Position numbers and translations under genes: made by a program
The notes under the pieces: model-generated
Database searches by the model: none
What the model saw: only the letters and a program-made list of their open reading frames with translations
Told to the model about the DNA's origin: nothing
Part shown: in pieces, positions 51,766-61,022 of the stretch
Layout: each line of letters starts with the position of its first letter
Position numbering within the stretch: the first letter of the stretch is position 1
Assembly (NCBI RefSeq): GCF_003584685.1
Contig: NZ_AP018549.1
Coordinates: 1,240,001 to 1,304,000, forward strand
Length of the DNA: 64,000 bases
From: Lactobacillus paragasseri
GTDB lineage: Bacteria; Bacillota; Bacilli; Lactobacillales; Lactobacillaceae
Direction of reading: 5' to 3'

Positions 51766-51837
51766 TCACCCGTACGAGAATTGAACTCGTAACTCCACCT
51801 TGAGAGGGTGGCGTCTTAACCATTTGACCAACGGGCA
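51766..51837 (-). tRNA. tRNA-Glu (anticodon CUC), atypical acceptor stem
   Basis: The 72-base minus-strand gene has D arm GTC...GAC, anticodon arm CCACC-CTCTCAA-GGTGG with anticodon CTC, and T arm ACGAG-TTCAATT-CTCGT. The body strongly resembles tRNA-Glu. The acceptor stem is TGCCCGT / ACGGGTG, which gives U1-G72 and G2-U71 wobble pairs instead of G1-C72. CCA is not encoded. It would read GAG only. Confidence 0.88.
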
Positions 51838-51919
51838 AATTCAACATATGTAAATATAATTGAATATCGTAAATCTGTCAAGTTTCATAATAATTTTTCT
51901 TAAAAAGTAATTTTAAATG

Positions 51920-51962
51920 AAAAAAGCTGCATCACGTCTTACTCACCATGATGCAGCTTTTC
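51920..51962 (-). terminator. Terminator after the 146-aa coiled-coil gene
   Basis: Minus-strand AAAAGCTGCATCA / TGATGCAGCTTTT with a 14-base loop and a T run lies 25 bases after the gene at 51987-52427. Confidence 0.85.
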
Positions 51963-51986
51963 AATTATATCACTTATTATCCTACT

Positions 51987-52427
51987 TTATGACATAGTTT
52001 TACTACTTTTCTCAATCTCTTTAATTCGATTAATGTCCATTTTCAGCAGATTTTGTTTTAATTCTAGCCACTGTTTACTTAAATTTTTACTTTTTTTCTT
52101 AGCTTTTGTTTCTGAATAAGTAACTAATTTCTCTAAGTTAGAAAAGTTCTGGATTAGTTGATGCGCTTGATTTTGAATCAATTTAAAATCGTTTTTCACA
52201 TCTTTTGTATTTTCACTGACTTGTAAAATTGCACGAACCTGCGGTTGACAAAAATCTTGCAAAACACTGGCAATTTCTTGCAATTTTGCAACATCTTTTC
52301 TATCAAAATGCAGTAAATCCTTCTGTTCATCCTTTTCTACAAGATCAATTGCAACCTCATTTCTAAAATAAAGCTCTTGAGCAAAACCATGGATATCTTT
52401 TTCTACCGCCAAGAAATTCTTGTTCAT
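51987..52427 (-). CDS. Unrecognised coiled-coil protein
   Basis: The 146-aa soluble protein (MNKNFLAVEKDIHGFAQELY..., ending EIEKSSKTMS) is almost wholly helical, rich in Lys, Gln, Leu and Glu, with heptad-like stretches after residue 45. It has no signal peptide, membrane span or enzyme motif. I do not recognise the family. It lies 18 bases downstream of the DHA2 transporter gene and ends at a terminator, so the two probably form one transcript. Confidence 0.72.
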   Translation of the reverse strand: MNKNFLAVEKDIHGFAQELYFRNEVAIDLVEKDEQKDLLHFDRKDVAKLQEIASVLQDFCQPQVRAILQVSENTKDVKNDFKLIQNQAHQLIQNFSNLEKLVTYSETKAKKKSKNLSKQWLELKQNLLKMDINRIKEIEKSSKTMS

Positions 52428-52445
52428 TATTAATTACACTTTCTT

Positions 52446-53828
52446 TTACTTATTTTCTTTACTCAGCTTAAACATAATCCAATCACATATCAAAATCAAA
52501 ATTCCAAGGCCAAAAGTGAAATAAAATGCTGCCATACTTCCCTGAGCAGTCAAAGTAGTGTATTTTGCTGTATGCTTATTCTGAAAAATAGCTATAATTG
52601 CTGCTAAAATTGCTGTTCCCATTGAACCAGCTAGTTGTTGCGCTGTCTGACAAACAGCAGTTGCGTCTGACTTAAGGTTATTATCTACTATTTTCAAGCT
52701 TTGGGCCATTGTATTACTGAACGACATTCGATGTCCTAACATCAAAATTCCATAAAAGCAGATAATCATCCAGGTATTTAAGTTTAGTCCCCAATTAGCC
52801 AATAAGAAGCTCCCTAATGCCATTAAAAAAGCTCCACCATATAATGGCACTCTTGCACCTAAGCGATCATATAAACGGCCAAAATACGGATTTAAAAGTC
52901 CAGCAATAATACTTCCTGGAAGTAAAACCAGACCACCGATTAAAGAGCTTTGTTTGTTAACAATTTGAATATAATTGGGTAATACAAAACTTACACCAAT
53001 ATTGATAAATTGAAGCAAAAAGTACGCAAATGCACCAAAAACGAAAGCTTTATCTTCAAAAACTTTCAAGTCAAGCAACTTTCGAGTAGATCTTTTTGAA
53101 ATTGTTACAAATAAAATGAACAAAACAACCGTTAAGATTAATAGTCCCCAAAGACGCCAGTTTTGTAATCCTTTACTTAATTGATTTACACCAATAACTA
53201 AGCTTACTAAACTAAGACTTAAAAATATATAAGCTAGCCAGTTAAATGACTTCTTTTGAACCGGATGATAACTTCCAATTACAAAAATACCGGAAATAAA
53301 GACAAAGAGGGCAAAAATTGCAGCAATAATGAAAATCCAGCGCCAATTAAGATAATACGAAATACTGCCTCCAACTGCAGGACCTAAAGTCGGTGCCATT
53401 GCAATTACTAAACCAGCAATTCCCATGTAAAATCCCCAGCTTTGCCTAGGCATTACCTCCACGATTAAATTAAACATCATCGGAGTGCATAGACCTACTC
53501 CCAGAGCTGAAATTAATCTTCCTAAAAGCAAAATGTAGAAACTTGATGCAAAAGCAGAAATCATGCTTCCAGTTATAAAGGCAACTGCTGCTGAAATGAA
53601 CAATTGTCTTGCTGTAAATCGTTCATTTTGATAAGAAGAGCTAATCATAATAATCGCAATCATCAGCAAATAGCCAGTTGTAATCCATTGAATAGTGTCC
53701 AATGAAACTTGGAATTGCTTCATCATAGCAGGAAAAGTTACATTTAAACTAGTTTCAGTTAAAATTCCAACAAAAGACATGAATGCTGTTGCCAAAACTG
53801 CAAGTGTATTTTTAGTTTGTACTTTCAT
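52446..53828 (-). CDS. MFS drug exporter, DHA2 (EmrB/QacA) type
   Basis: The 460-aa transporter has about 13-14 transmembrane helices and the DHA2 pattern: FVGILTETSLNVTFPAMMKQ in TM1, IQWITTGYLLM in TM2, and a motif C-like VIAMAPTLGPAVGG in TM5. It likely exports drugs or other amphipathic compounds with protons. I start at ATG 53828 after GGAG; the longer frame from 53858 includes the pgi terminator. It is followed by the coiled-coil gene. Confidence 0.9.
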   Translation of the reverse strand: MKVQTKNTLAVLATAFMSFVGILTETSLNVTFPAMMKQFQVSLDTIQWITTGYLLMIAIIMISSSYQNERFTARQLFISAAVAFITGSMISAFASSFYILLLGRLISALGVGLCTPMMFNLIVEVMPRQSWGFYMGIAGLVIAMAPTLGPAVGGSISYYLNWRWIFIIAAIFALFVFISGIFVIGSYHPVQKKSFNWLAYIFLSLSLVSLVIGVNQLSKGLQNWRLWGLLILTVVLFILFVTISKRSTRKLLDLKVFEDKAFVFGAFAYFLLQFINIGVSFVLPNYIQIVNKQSSLIGGLVLLPGSIIAGLLNPYFGRLYDRLGARVPLYGGAFLMALGSFLLANWGLNLNTWMIICFYGILMLGHRMSFSNTMAQSLKIVDNNLKSDATAVCQTAQQLAGSMGTAILAAIIAIFQNKHTAKYTTLTAQGSMAAFYFTFGLGILILICDWIMFKLSKENK

Positions 53829-53840
53829 TTTTTCTCCAAT

Positions 53841-53873
53841 AAAAAAGAGTGGAGGCAATCGCCTCTACCCTTT
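53841..53873 (-). terminator. Terminator after pgi
   Basis: Minus-strand AAAGGGTAGAGGC / GCCTCCACTCTTT with a GATT loop (one mismatch, one G-U) and a T run lies 60 bases after pgi. It is 13 bases before the DHA2 transporter start. Confidence 0.85.
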
Positions 53874-53932
53874 CTTTAACTATTAATTATAGTTATATTA
53901 ATCCGCATACTATCAAAATATGCTAAGTAGAT

Positions 53933-55276
53933 TTATTTTAAACGTTTAGTCAAATCATCATGTAAGTCTTCATAACCAGGCTTGTTCAAAAGACCAAACA
54001 TGTTTCTCTTGTAACTTTCAACACCTGGTTGGTTAAATGGGTTAATACCGTTCAAGTAACCTGAAATACCTACAGCTAATTCGAACCAGTAAATTAAGTA
54101 ACCTAAAGTGTGAGCTGATTGATTTTCAATATCAACAGTCATAACTGGTACTCCACCATCAGTATGAGCTAAAACTACACCTTCATATGCACGATCATTT
54201 ACGTAGTTCATAGTCTTACCTGACAAGAAGTTCAATTGATCTAAGTTTTCTTTATCGTCTGGAATAGTTACATCATGTTCTGGATTTTCGACACGAATAA
54301 CAGTTTCCATTAAATTACGACGACCTTCTTGGATATATTGACCAAGTGAGTGAAGATCAGTAGTGAAGTTAGCGCTAGATGGGTAAATGCCCTTTTGATC
54401 CTTACCTTCTGACTCACCCATTAATTGCTTCCACCATTCACCAAACATTCTTAATGATGGTTCATAGTTTTCAAGTAATTCAGTAGTATAACCCTTACGA
54501 TAAAGAATGTTACGAAGAGCAGCATACTGGTAAGGATTATCTTCTGATACATCTGGATCAGTGTATGCAGCACGTGCATCTGCAGCACCCTTCATCATTG
54601 CATCAATATCTCCACCAGCTACAGCAATTGGAAGTAAACCAACAGCTGATAATACTGAGAAACGACCACCAATATCATCTGGAACTACAAATTCTTCGTA
54701 GCCTTCTGCATCAGCTTCAGTCTTTAACGCACCCTTAGCACGGTCAGTAGTTGCATAAATTCTCTTAGCAGCTTCTTCTTTACCATACTTCTTGATTAAC
54801 TTATCCTTCAAGACACGGAAAGCAATTGAAGGTTCAGTAGTAGTACCAGACTTAGAAATAATATTGATTGAAAAGTCCTTGTCTCCTAACCATTCAAGTA
54901 AGTCATAGAGGTATGAACCTGAAAGAGAGTTACCACAAAATACAACAGTTGGATACTTTTCTTTTTCTCTGCCATAAAAAGAACTATTTAAAAATTCAAT
55001 TGAAGCTTGGGCACCAAGGTAAGAACCACCGATACCAATACCAACTAAAACTTCAGAATCATTTTGAATCTTCTTAGCTGCTTTTTTAATACGGTCAAAT
55101 TCGTCTTTATCGTAATTAATTGGTAAATCAATCCAACCACGGAAGTCACTACCTGCGCCAGTACCTTCGCGTAATTCTTTATCTGCAGCAGTTACCATTG
55201 CTTGCATTTCCTTTAATTCATTTTCATGAACAAACGGAGTTAATTTACTTGCATCAAAGTGAACAACTTTACTCAT
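53933..55276 (-). CDS. pgi: Glucose-6-phosphate isomerase
   Basis: The 447-aa enzyme interconverts glucose-6-P and fructose-6-P. It has [32 protein letters not shown], the catalytic glutamate region [12 protein letters not shown] and the C-terminal [14 protein letters not shown]. The length is typical of Firmicutes. It is a single-gene unit ended by a strong terminator. Confidence 0.98.
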   Translation of the reverse strand: MSKVVHFDASKLTPFVHENELKEMQAMVTAADKELREGTGAGSDFRGWIDLPINYDKDEFDRIKKAAKKIQNDSEVLVGIGIGGSYLGAQASIEFLNSSFYGREKEKYPTVVFCGNSLSGSYLYDLLEWLGDKDFSINIISKSGTTTEPSIAFRVLKDKLIKKYGKEEAAKRIYATTDRAKGALKTEADAEGYEEFVVPDDIGGRFSVLSAVGLLPIAVAGGDIDAMMKGAADARAAYTDPDVSEDNPYQYAALRNILYRKGYTTELLENYEPSLRMFGEWWKQLMGESEGKDQKGIYPSSANFTTDLHSLGQYIQEGRRNLMETVIRVENPEHDVTIPDDKENLDQLNFLSGKTMNYVNDRAYEGVVLAHTDGGVPVMTVDIENQSAHTLGYLIYWFELAVGISGYLNGINPFNQPGVESYKRNMFGLLNKPGYEDLHDDLTKRLK

Positions 55277-55358
55277 TATTTAAACTTCCTTTTTTGTAAC
55301 TTTTTTCACGTACAAACCTTATTTTAGCAGTTACTTCTTCATAAAACTAGAGTTTTTA

Positions 55359-55961
55359 TTATAAGAATCGATAAATAATTCGATATATTATAAAACCAAT
55401 TATCGTACCGCAAACATTAAAAAAGACATCGTCTATATCACTTACACCAGTTTCAAGAACAAATTGTAATCCTTCAATACAAACTGAAAGACAACCACCG
55501 GAAAAAATCGTTAAAAGCATATTTTTTTTCTGAATAACTGTTGGAAATAATAAACCAAATGGAACGAACCATAAAATATTTCCAAGCGAATTATAGAAAA
55601 AATCAAGCATACTCTCTCCCTGGGTCAGCTTAAGCGTTTCTTTCATAAACACTAGATTAATATCACTTAAATTGCGATGAAAATTAAAGGTTAATTGCCA
55701 TGGAAAATATGTATCTCTAAATACCGTAAGCATTAATAATAAAATGACATAAAAGCTAAAAATCCAAATGCATGCTTCTGATTTTAATGTTCTTCGATGT
55801 CTTATAAATAATAGCCAACATAAACGAATAATTGCAAAGATAATAAAATAAAAAATTGTCTTATCTAAACTATACAAAATTAGCTTAATTAGAGCAAAAT
55901 GATTAATATGTGCTGCATAATGATGATAGATATATTCATATAAGGGTTGTAAAAAAAGCAT
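55359..55961 (-). CDS. VanZ-like membrane protein
   Basis: The 200-aa protein has four or five transmembrane helices and VanZ-like motifs: NLVFMKETL, then NSLGNILWFVPFGLLFP, LSVCIEGLQFVLETGVSDIDDV and a final FNVCGTIIGFIIYR. VanZ relatives in enterococci give low teicoplanin resistance; most homologues are uncharacterised. It is divergent from the LTA-synthase-type gene, so it may share envelope-related control. Confidence 0.85.
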   Translation of the reverse strand: MLFLQPLYEYIYHHYAAHINHFALIKLILYSLDKTIFYFIIFAIIRLCWLLFIRHRRTLKSEACIWIFSFYVILLLMLTVFRDTYFPWQLTFNFHRNLSDINLVFMKETLKLTQGESMLDFFYNSLGNILWFVPFGLLFPTVIQKKNMLLTIFSGGCLSVCIEGLQFVLETGVSDIDDVFFNVCGTIIGFIIYRIIYRFL

Positions 55962-56120
55962 AACCTAACCGACTCCGTAATTTTGGCTTAATTATAACGT
56001 AAAGCTCTCTATGAAAGACATTTTTTTCTAAAATATTAAAAAATCGCAAACCTTTAACAAAAGTTTGTCGTTTTTTAAAATTACCAGTAAAATATTCCTT
56101 ATTAAAAGGAGTAGTGAAGC

Positions 56121-58313
56121 GTGAATAAAATAAAACGTAATTTTTGGCAAACTAGAATTGGATTCTTAACAATCCTTACACTTTGCTTTTGGGCAAAATA
56201 TATGTATGCGGCTTATTTTGATTTTAAGCTTGGTTTAAGTGATCCATACCAGCATTTTATTGTTTGGTTAACTCCACTTGGTACATGTATCATTATCTTG
56301 AGCTTAGGACTTTATTTTTCTAAACCACTAATTTCATACATTGCTATGCTGGTTTTAGATACAATAAATACAATTTTGCTCTTTGCAAATGTAATTTATT
56401 ATCGTCAATTCTCAGATTTTTTAACCAGTAAAACTATCCAAAATACCGGTAAAGTATCACAAGGGCTAGGTAAAAGTACTGTTGCTCTACTGCATCCCAG
56501 CGATATCCTTCTCTGGCTTGACCTTATAATCATTATTATCTTATTAATTATAAAGGTTATCAAAATTGATCCACGTAAATATGGCTTTAAGCGACCATTT
56601 GCAGTTTCATCATTTGGGGTTTTCATGCTAACTTTGAATATGTTTTTAGCTGAAACTTCACGTCCACGTCTGTTAAGAAACACTTTTGATCGCTCCTATG
56701 TAGTTAAATACTTAGGAATTGATACTTATTCAGTATACGATCTTTTAAAAAGCGCACAGTCAAACCAAGTTAAGAAAAATGCTAATGCCGAAGATATTAA
56801 TCAAGTATTAGCTTTCACTAAAAAACATTACGCTAAAGCTAATCCAGAATATTTTGGAAAAGCTAAAGGTAAAAATGTCATTGTCTTACACCTCGAAAGT
56901 TTCCAGCAATTTCTAATTGGCTTAAAAGTTAACGGTCAAGAGGTCACGCCATTTCTCAACTCGCTTTATCATAGTAAAGATACAGTTAGTTTTAGCAACT
57001 TCTATCATCAAGTAGGCTTAGGCAGAACTAGTGACGCTGAGAACATGCTTGAGACTGGAACATACGGTATTTCAGACGGTTCATTATTCTCTTCCCTAGG
57101 GTCTGAAAATACATTTCAAGGTGCTCCGCAAATTCTTCGTCAAACTGGCTACACTTCAGCTGTTTTTCATGGTAATACTGGAACATTTTGGAATCGAAAT
57201 GAAGTATATAAGAATCTTGGCTATAATTACTTCTTTGATGCAAACTACTTTTCACAAAAGAAAAATGACAAAATTGGATATGGACTAAAAGATAAGTTAT
57301 TATTTGGTGAAAGTATCAAATATCTTGAACAAATGCAGCAACCTTTTTATGTTAAATATTTAACTGTTACTAATCACATCCCATTCCAATTAGACCCAGA
57401 AGATAAAGACAATAACTTTACTACTACTGATACTTCAAATACAACAATCAATAACTACTTCGAAACAGCCCATTATCTTGATCAATCAATCAAAGAATTT
57501 TTTGATTATCTAAAAAAGAGTGGTCTTGATAAAAATACAATGGTCATTCTCTATGGTGACCATTATGGTGTGGGTAGTTCAGACGACGAACTATCTGCTT
57601 TAGCACCTGTTCTAGGCAAAGACTTCAACAATTGGACATCCTATGATACTGCTGAACTTCAAAAGGTTCCATTCATGATACATATGGATGGAATCAAAGG
57701 TAAAGTAGATAATAAAATTAGTGGTGAAATTGATGTACTTCCAACCTTACTGCACCTTTTAGGAATTTCAAACAAGAATTATATTCAATTTGGACAAGAC
57801 CTATTTTCTAAACAATATCGTCAAGTCGTTGTCTTTAGAAACGGCACGATAATTACTCCTAAGTACGTAATCATTGGCGGTAAAGGAACCAAAGGAACAG
57901 TTTACAACCAGCAAACTGGAGAAAAAATTACTAAATTTAATAAAAAGCAAAAAGAAGAAATCAATAAATTAGCTAGTTATGGACGCACTTCACTACACTA
58001 TTCAGATTTATTGAATAATCATAATCTTTTACGATTCTACACTCCTGCTGGCTTTATTCCGACAAATCCAAATGAGTTTGACTATAAAGTCAATTATCAA
58101 AAAATGCTGACATTACGAAAACAACTTGGTAACAAATCTACGTCTCTATATTCTCAGCATAAAGGCACAACTACCGATCTTTACAGCACAGATGCTTCTG
58201 AAATTGATAAAGACGAAATCAACAAGGTTCCTGAGAATATTCAGTCTGCTACAAGCGACAAAGACAAAAACCATCAGGACAATGCTCCTAAAAAAGATAA
58301 TCCTGAAAAATAA
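56121..58313 (+). CDS. ltaS: LTA synthase family protein (glycerophosphate transferase)
   Basis: The 730-aa membrane enzyme has five N-terminal transmembrane helices (about 15-190) and an extracellular sulfatase-like domain. The catalytic Thr is in GLGRTSDAENML at residue 303. Metal-site motifs are VLHLESFQQF, FHGNTGTFWNR and ILYGDHYG. It transfers glycerophosphate from phosphatidylglycerol onto lipoteichoic acid. After about residue 620 it carries an extra hydrophilic tail ending in Lys/Asp/Asn-rich sequence. It starts at GTG 56121, 8 bases after AGGAG. It could be a primer or accessory LtaS paralogue. Confidence 0.9.
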   Translation: MNKIKRNFWQTRIGFLTILTLCFWAKYMYAAYFDFKLGLSDPYQHFIVWLTPLGTCIIILSLGLYFSKPLISYIAMLVLDTINTILLFANVIYYRQFSDFLTSKTIQNTGKVSQGLGKSTVALLHPSDILLWLDLIIIIILLIIKVIKIDPRKYGFKRPFAVSSFGVFMLTLNMFLAETSRPRLLRNTFDRSYVVKYLGIDTYSVYDLLKSAQSNQVKKNANAEDINQVLAFTKKHYAKANPEYFGKAKGKNVIVLHLESFQQFLIGLKVNGQEVTPFLNSLYHSKDTVSFSNFYHQVGLGRTSDAENMLETGTYGISDGSLFSSLGSENTFQGAPQILRQTGYTSAVFHGNTGTFWNRNEVYKNLGYNYFFDANYFSQKKNDKIGYGLKDKLLFGESIKYLEQMQQPFYVKYLTVTNHIPFQLDPEDKDNNFTTTDTSNTTINNYFETAHYLDQSIKEFFDYLKKSGLDKNTMVILYGDHYGVGSSDDELSALAPVLGKDFNNWTSYDTAELQKVPFMIHMDGIKGKVDNKISGEIDVLPTLLHLLGISNKNYIQFGQDLFSKQYRQVVVFRNGTIITPKYVIIGGKGTKGTVYNQQTGEKITKFNKKQKEEINKLASYGRTSLHYSDLLNNHNLLRFYTPAGFIPTNPNEFDYKVNYQKMLTLRKQLGNKSTSLYSQHKGTTTDLYSTDASEIDKDEINKVPENIQSATSDKDKNHQDNAPKKDNPEK

Positions 58314-58346
58314 GTCAAAAAGTGTCTGAGAAAAACCCAAAAAATG

Positions 58347-58390
58347 AAAAATCCTACTAAATCTAACATTGATTTAGTAGGATTTTGTTT
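58347..58390. terminator. Bidirectional terminator after ltaS
   Basis: AAAAATCCTACTAAATC / GATTTAGTAGGATTTT with a 7-base loop ends ltaS and the convergent histidine kinase transcript. Confidence 0.92.
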
Positions 58391-58440
58391 TAAGTTAAGA
58401 TCTGAAATTTATTAAAAATAAGATTTGCCTTTGACACTCT

Positions 58441-59892
58441 TTAATCTTTAATAAATTCTTTATAACCCTTATCATACAAAGTCACAGTAAATTTTGCTCC
58501 CTTGCCTGGTTCTGAATCTACATCAATCTTACCGCCATGTTGCTTAATAAGCGATAAAACAATAGAAAGCCCTAAACCTGATTCTCCAGACCCAATTTTA
58601 GCTCTAGATGGATCAGCCTTATAAAATCTTTCAAAAATATACTTCATCTGCTTTTGATTCATGCCAATACCAGTATCTGCGATTTCAAACTGGGCTCCAT
58701 GTTTAATTCTCCAAGCAGAGATTTTGATTTTTCCATTTTCAGTAAATTGCAAAGCATTTTGAACTAAATTGACCATTATCTGCGTAAATCTGTCTTTATC
58801 TGCATAAACCTCAACTTCAGGTGGACAATTAAGAATCAACTTATCATTTTTTTGAATAGCTTTTTGTTTCATCTGAGTTAGTAAGTTCGTTAAGACTTCA
58901 GTAGCATTGAATCGAGATTGAATTAGACTAATTTTATTATTTCTGATTTTTTCGTAATCTAAGTTTTCATTTACTAACCTAATTAGTCGTTTAGTTTCAC
59001 TATGCATCAAAGCAATTGACTTAGGCTTTGCCTCTTCAGGAATAGCATCATATTCAAAACCCTCAAGTAATCCATTAATTGTAGTTAAAGGCGTCCTCAT
59101 TTCATGGGCAGCGTCAGCCATAAATTGCTCTCGTCTTTTCTCTTGTGCCTTGATTTCATCATTTGACTCTTTTAACGCATTAACCATAATATTAAAATTA
59201 CGTGCCAAGTCATCAATTTCATCAGTATCTTTATGTTTCAAATGCACATTAAAGTCACCTTGAGCGACTTTTTTAGTAGCATTTGATAAAAGTTTGATTT
59301 TTCTAGAAATATAATATGACAATATAAAGCTAATTAGACCACCAATTACCAGAGAACTAAGCAAGGCTGTAATTAGATTATGTTTTTCACGTACAATCAT
59401 CTGTTCGACATTCTGTACACGTGAACCAATCCAAATAACTCCAACCAGTTTTCCTTTGCTACGCCAAGGAACAATTACACTGGTATAAGCATCCTTATTA
59501 GAAAAAGACGTCACACGTCCATCTTCATGGTCATTTCTAATTCGAATAGTTTTTCCATTCTTCAGTTGCTTAAACAATTTCTGTGGCAAAGCCCAGTTCA
59601 TTGTAGTTTCAGGATAAACTTGCCTATTTTTATTATTAAAAATGCGAAGATTTACATCTTCGCCTTCCATTACTACCTGTAAATTCTTTAAAAATTTTGC
59701 ATCTAATTCATGTCTAGGATTATCTTTAGCTAAAGCTAATTTTCCAATTGAGGTTCCATACCCCTCTAAACGTGAATAGCTTTGAGAATATGCCTGAATG
59801 GTGGCAAAGTGAATTGTGGATGAGCCGATAATTACAATACTGGTAATAATTACCAGCAGAAAACCCAACATTTCTTGGTAGAATAGTTTCAA
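58441..59892 (-). CDS. Sensor histidine kinase (PhoR/HAMP type)
   Basis: The 483-aa kinase has two transmembrane helices (about 8-30 and 172-195) around an extracellular sensor domain, then HAMP (about 195-245). The phospho-accepting His is in DAAHEMRTPLTT near residue 263, and the ATPase domain has NLVQNALQF and DTGIGMNQKQ with GESGLGLSIV. It starts at TTG 59892, 8 bases after GAGG. It pairs with the regulator 4 bases upstream. The signal is unknown. Confidence 0.93.
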   Translation of the reverse strand: MKLFYQEMLGFLLVIITSIVIIGSSTIHFATIQAYSQSYSRLEGYGTSIGKLALAKDNPRHELDAKFLKNLQVVMEGEDVNLRIFNNKNRQVYPETTMNWALPQKLFKQLKNGKTIRIRNDHEDGRVTSFSNKDAYTSVIVPWRSKGKLVGVIWIGSRVQNVEQMIVREKHNLITALLSSLVIGGLISFILSYYISRKIKLLSNATKKVAQGDFNVHLKHKDTDEIDDLARNFNIMVNALKESNDEIKAQEKRREQFMADAAHEMRTPLTTINGLLEGFEYDAIPEEAKPKSIALMHSETKRLIRLVNENLDYEKIRNNKISLIQSRFNATEVLTNLLTQMKQKAIQKNDKLILNCPPEVEVYADKDRFTQIMVNLVQNALQFTENGKIKISAWRIKHGAQFEIADTGIGMNQKQMKYIFERFYKADPSRAKIGSGESGLGLSIVLSLIKQHGGKIDVDSEPGKGAKFTVTLYDKGYKEFIKD

Positions 59893-59895
59893 TTT

Positions 59896-60606
59896 CTATA
59901 CCTCAGAATCGTCAAACTTATAACCCACGCCCCAAACTGTTTGCACCACTTGAGGACCAGCTTTCTCTAATTTTTGCCGTAATTTTTTGATATGAGCGTC
60001 AACAGTTCTTTCTTCACCGAAGAATTCATATCCCCAAACTAATTCTAAAAGCTTATCTCTAGAAAAAACTTGTTTTGGCTTTTGAGCCATAGTATAAAGT
60101 AAATCAAATTCCTTCGGGGTTAAACCTTCAACAATATTATCATCAAAGCGCACTTCTCTTCGATCTTTTGAAATCTTTAAATGCTTAGTAATTACATCGT
60201 ACTTTAAACCATTAGAAGCATGCATATCTTTTTCTATATGACTTCTTCGATATAAAGCTTTAATGCGAGCAATCAATGCTAATGGACTGAATGGTTTAGT
60301 AACATATTCATCTGCACCAATGCCCAGTCCCAAAATTTGATCAGTTTCTGAGTCACGTGCCGTTAACATAATGATTGGAATTGAAAGAGAAATAGCCCTA
60401 ATTTCTTTAGCTACTTCCATTCCATCCTTCTTAGGCAAGTTAAGATCTAACGTTACAATGTCATAAGAATCTGGATGCGCCTTAAACATCTCAACAGCTT
60501 CTACACCATCTTTTGCTATATCTACTTCCCATTGTTCTTTACTGAAGAACATCTTCATCATTTCTGCAACAGAATTGTCATCTTCAACCATTAATATCTT
60601 TAGCAT
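59896..60606 (-). CDS. OmpR-family response regulator
   Basis: The 236-aa regulator has a receiver domain (phospho-Asp in IVTLDLNLPKKDG near residue 54, Lys in YVTKPFSPL near 103) and a C-terminal winged-helix DNA-binding domain (LTPKEFDLLYTMAQ, ERTVDAHIKKLRQKL). Its ATG overlaps the stop of the SdpI-like gene, so the two are translationally linked. The kinase gene follows. Confidence 0.95.
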   Translation of the reverse strand: MLKILMVEDDNSVAEMMKMFFSKEQWEVDIAKDGVEAVEMFKAHPDSYDIVTLDLNLPKKDGMEVAKEIRAISLSIPIIMLTARDSETDQILGLGIGADEYVTKPFSPLALIARIKALYRRSHIEKDMHASNGLKYDVITKHLKISKDRREVRFDDNIVEGLTPKEFDLLYTMAQKPKQVFSRDKLLELVWGYEFFGEERTVDAHIKKLRQKLEKAGPQVVQTVWGVGYKFDDSEV

Positions 60607-60998
60607 TATTTATCCTTAAATCCTTTTACTCTAGTATGTTTAATTTTATCTGGTTCAATATAATCATGTGGTAATTCATGCCGGGCACGTAAAAAAGCCT
60701 GCAATTTCTTTTCAGTTAAGATTATCGGAGCCAAAATAAACAAATAAAAAGTAAGCAACCAGATTAAGAAATAGCGATTCCAGTGTAATAAATGGATTCC
60801 TAATCCTAATAAAAATTGAATTAAACCAAAAAGCATAAAATAATTTCGTGCAACTTTTTGAGCATACTTGTAACTTGCCTTATTAACTGAAGCCAAATAT
60901 GACATATATCCATAAACTTGATTCGGATTAGGTGAAGGAGCGATCAGCCAAATGACTCCGATTACAAACATTATTACCCCGCAACCAATATATATCAT
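60606..60998 (-). CDS. SdpI-like small membrane protein
   Basis: The 130-aa protein has three or four membrane helices (about 2-22, 46-65, 70-95). The segment NPNQVYGYMSYLASVNKASY, followed by AQKVARN, resembles the SdpI C-terminal motif, known from the B. subtilis immunity/signalling protein SdpI. I start at ATG 60998, 8 bases after GGAG. It lies between manA and the response regulator. A role as a signal partner of the two-component system is inference. Confidence 0.7.
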   Translation of the reverse strand: MIYIGCGVIMFVIGVIWLIAPSPNPNQVYGYMSYLASVNKASYKYAQKVARNYFMLFGLIQFLLGLGIHLLHWNRYFLIWLLTFYLFILAPIILTEKKLQAFLRARHELPHDYIEPDKIKHTRVKGFKDK

Positions 60999-61022
60999 TT
61001 GACCAACTCCATTCACTTAAAT

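Noticed and set aside
51665-51847. Possible protein over the tRNA region
   Set aside because: The stretch is fully explained by two cloverleaf tRNAs and a terminator.
55359-55961. VanZ-like gene as part of a glycopeptide-resistance cluster
   Set aside because: No vanHAX or regulatory genes are nearby, and VanZ homologues are widespread in sensitive Firmicutes.
56038-56080. A-rich inverted repeat between the divergent vanZ-like and ltaS genes
   Set aside because: The stem has an inner mismatch, and neither flanking gene ends there, so a terminator makes no sense; it may be a chance AT-rich palindrome or an operator.
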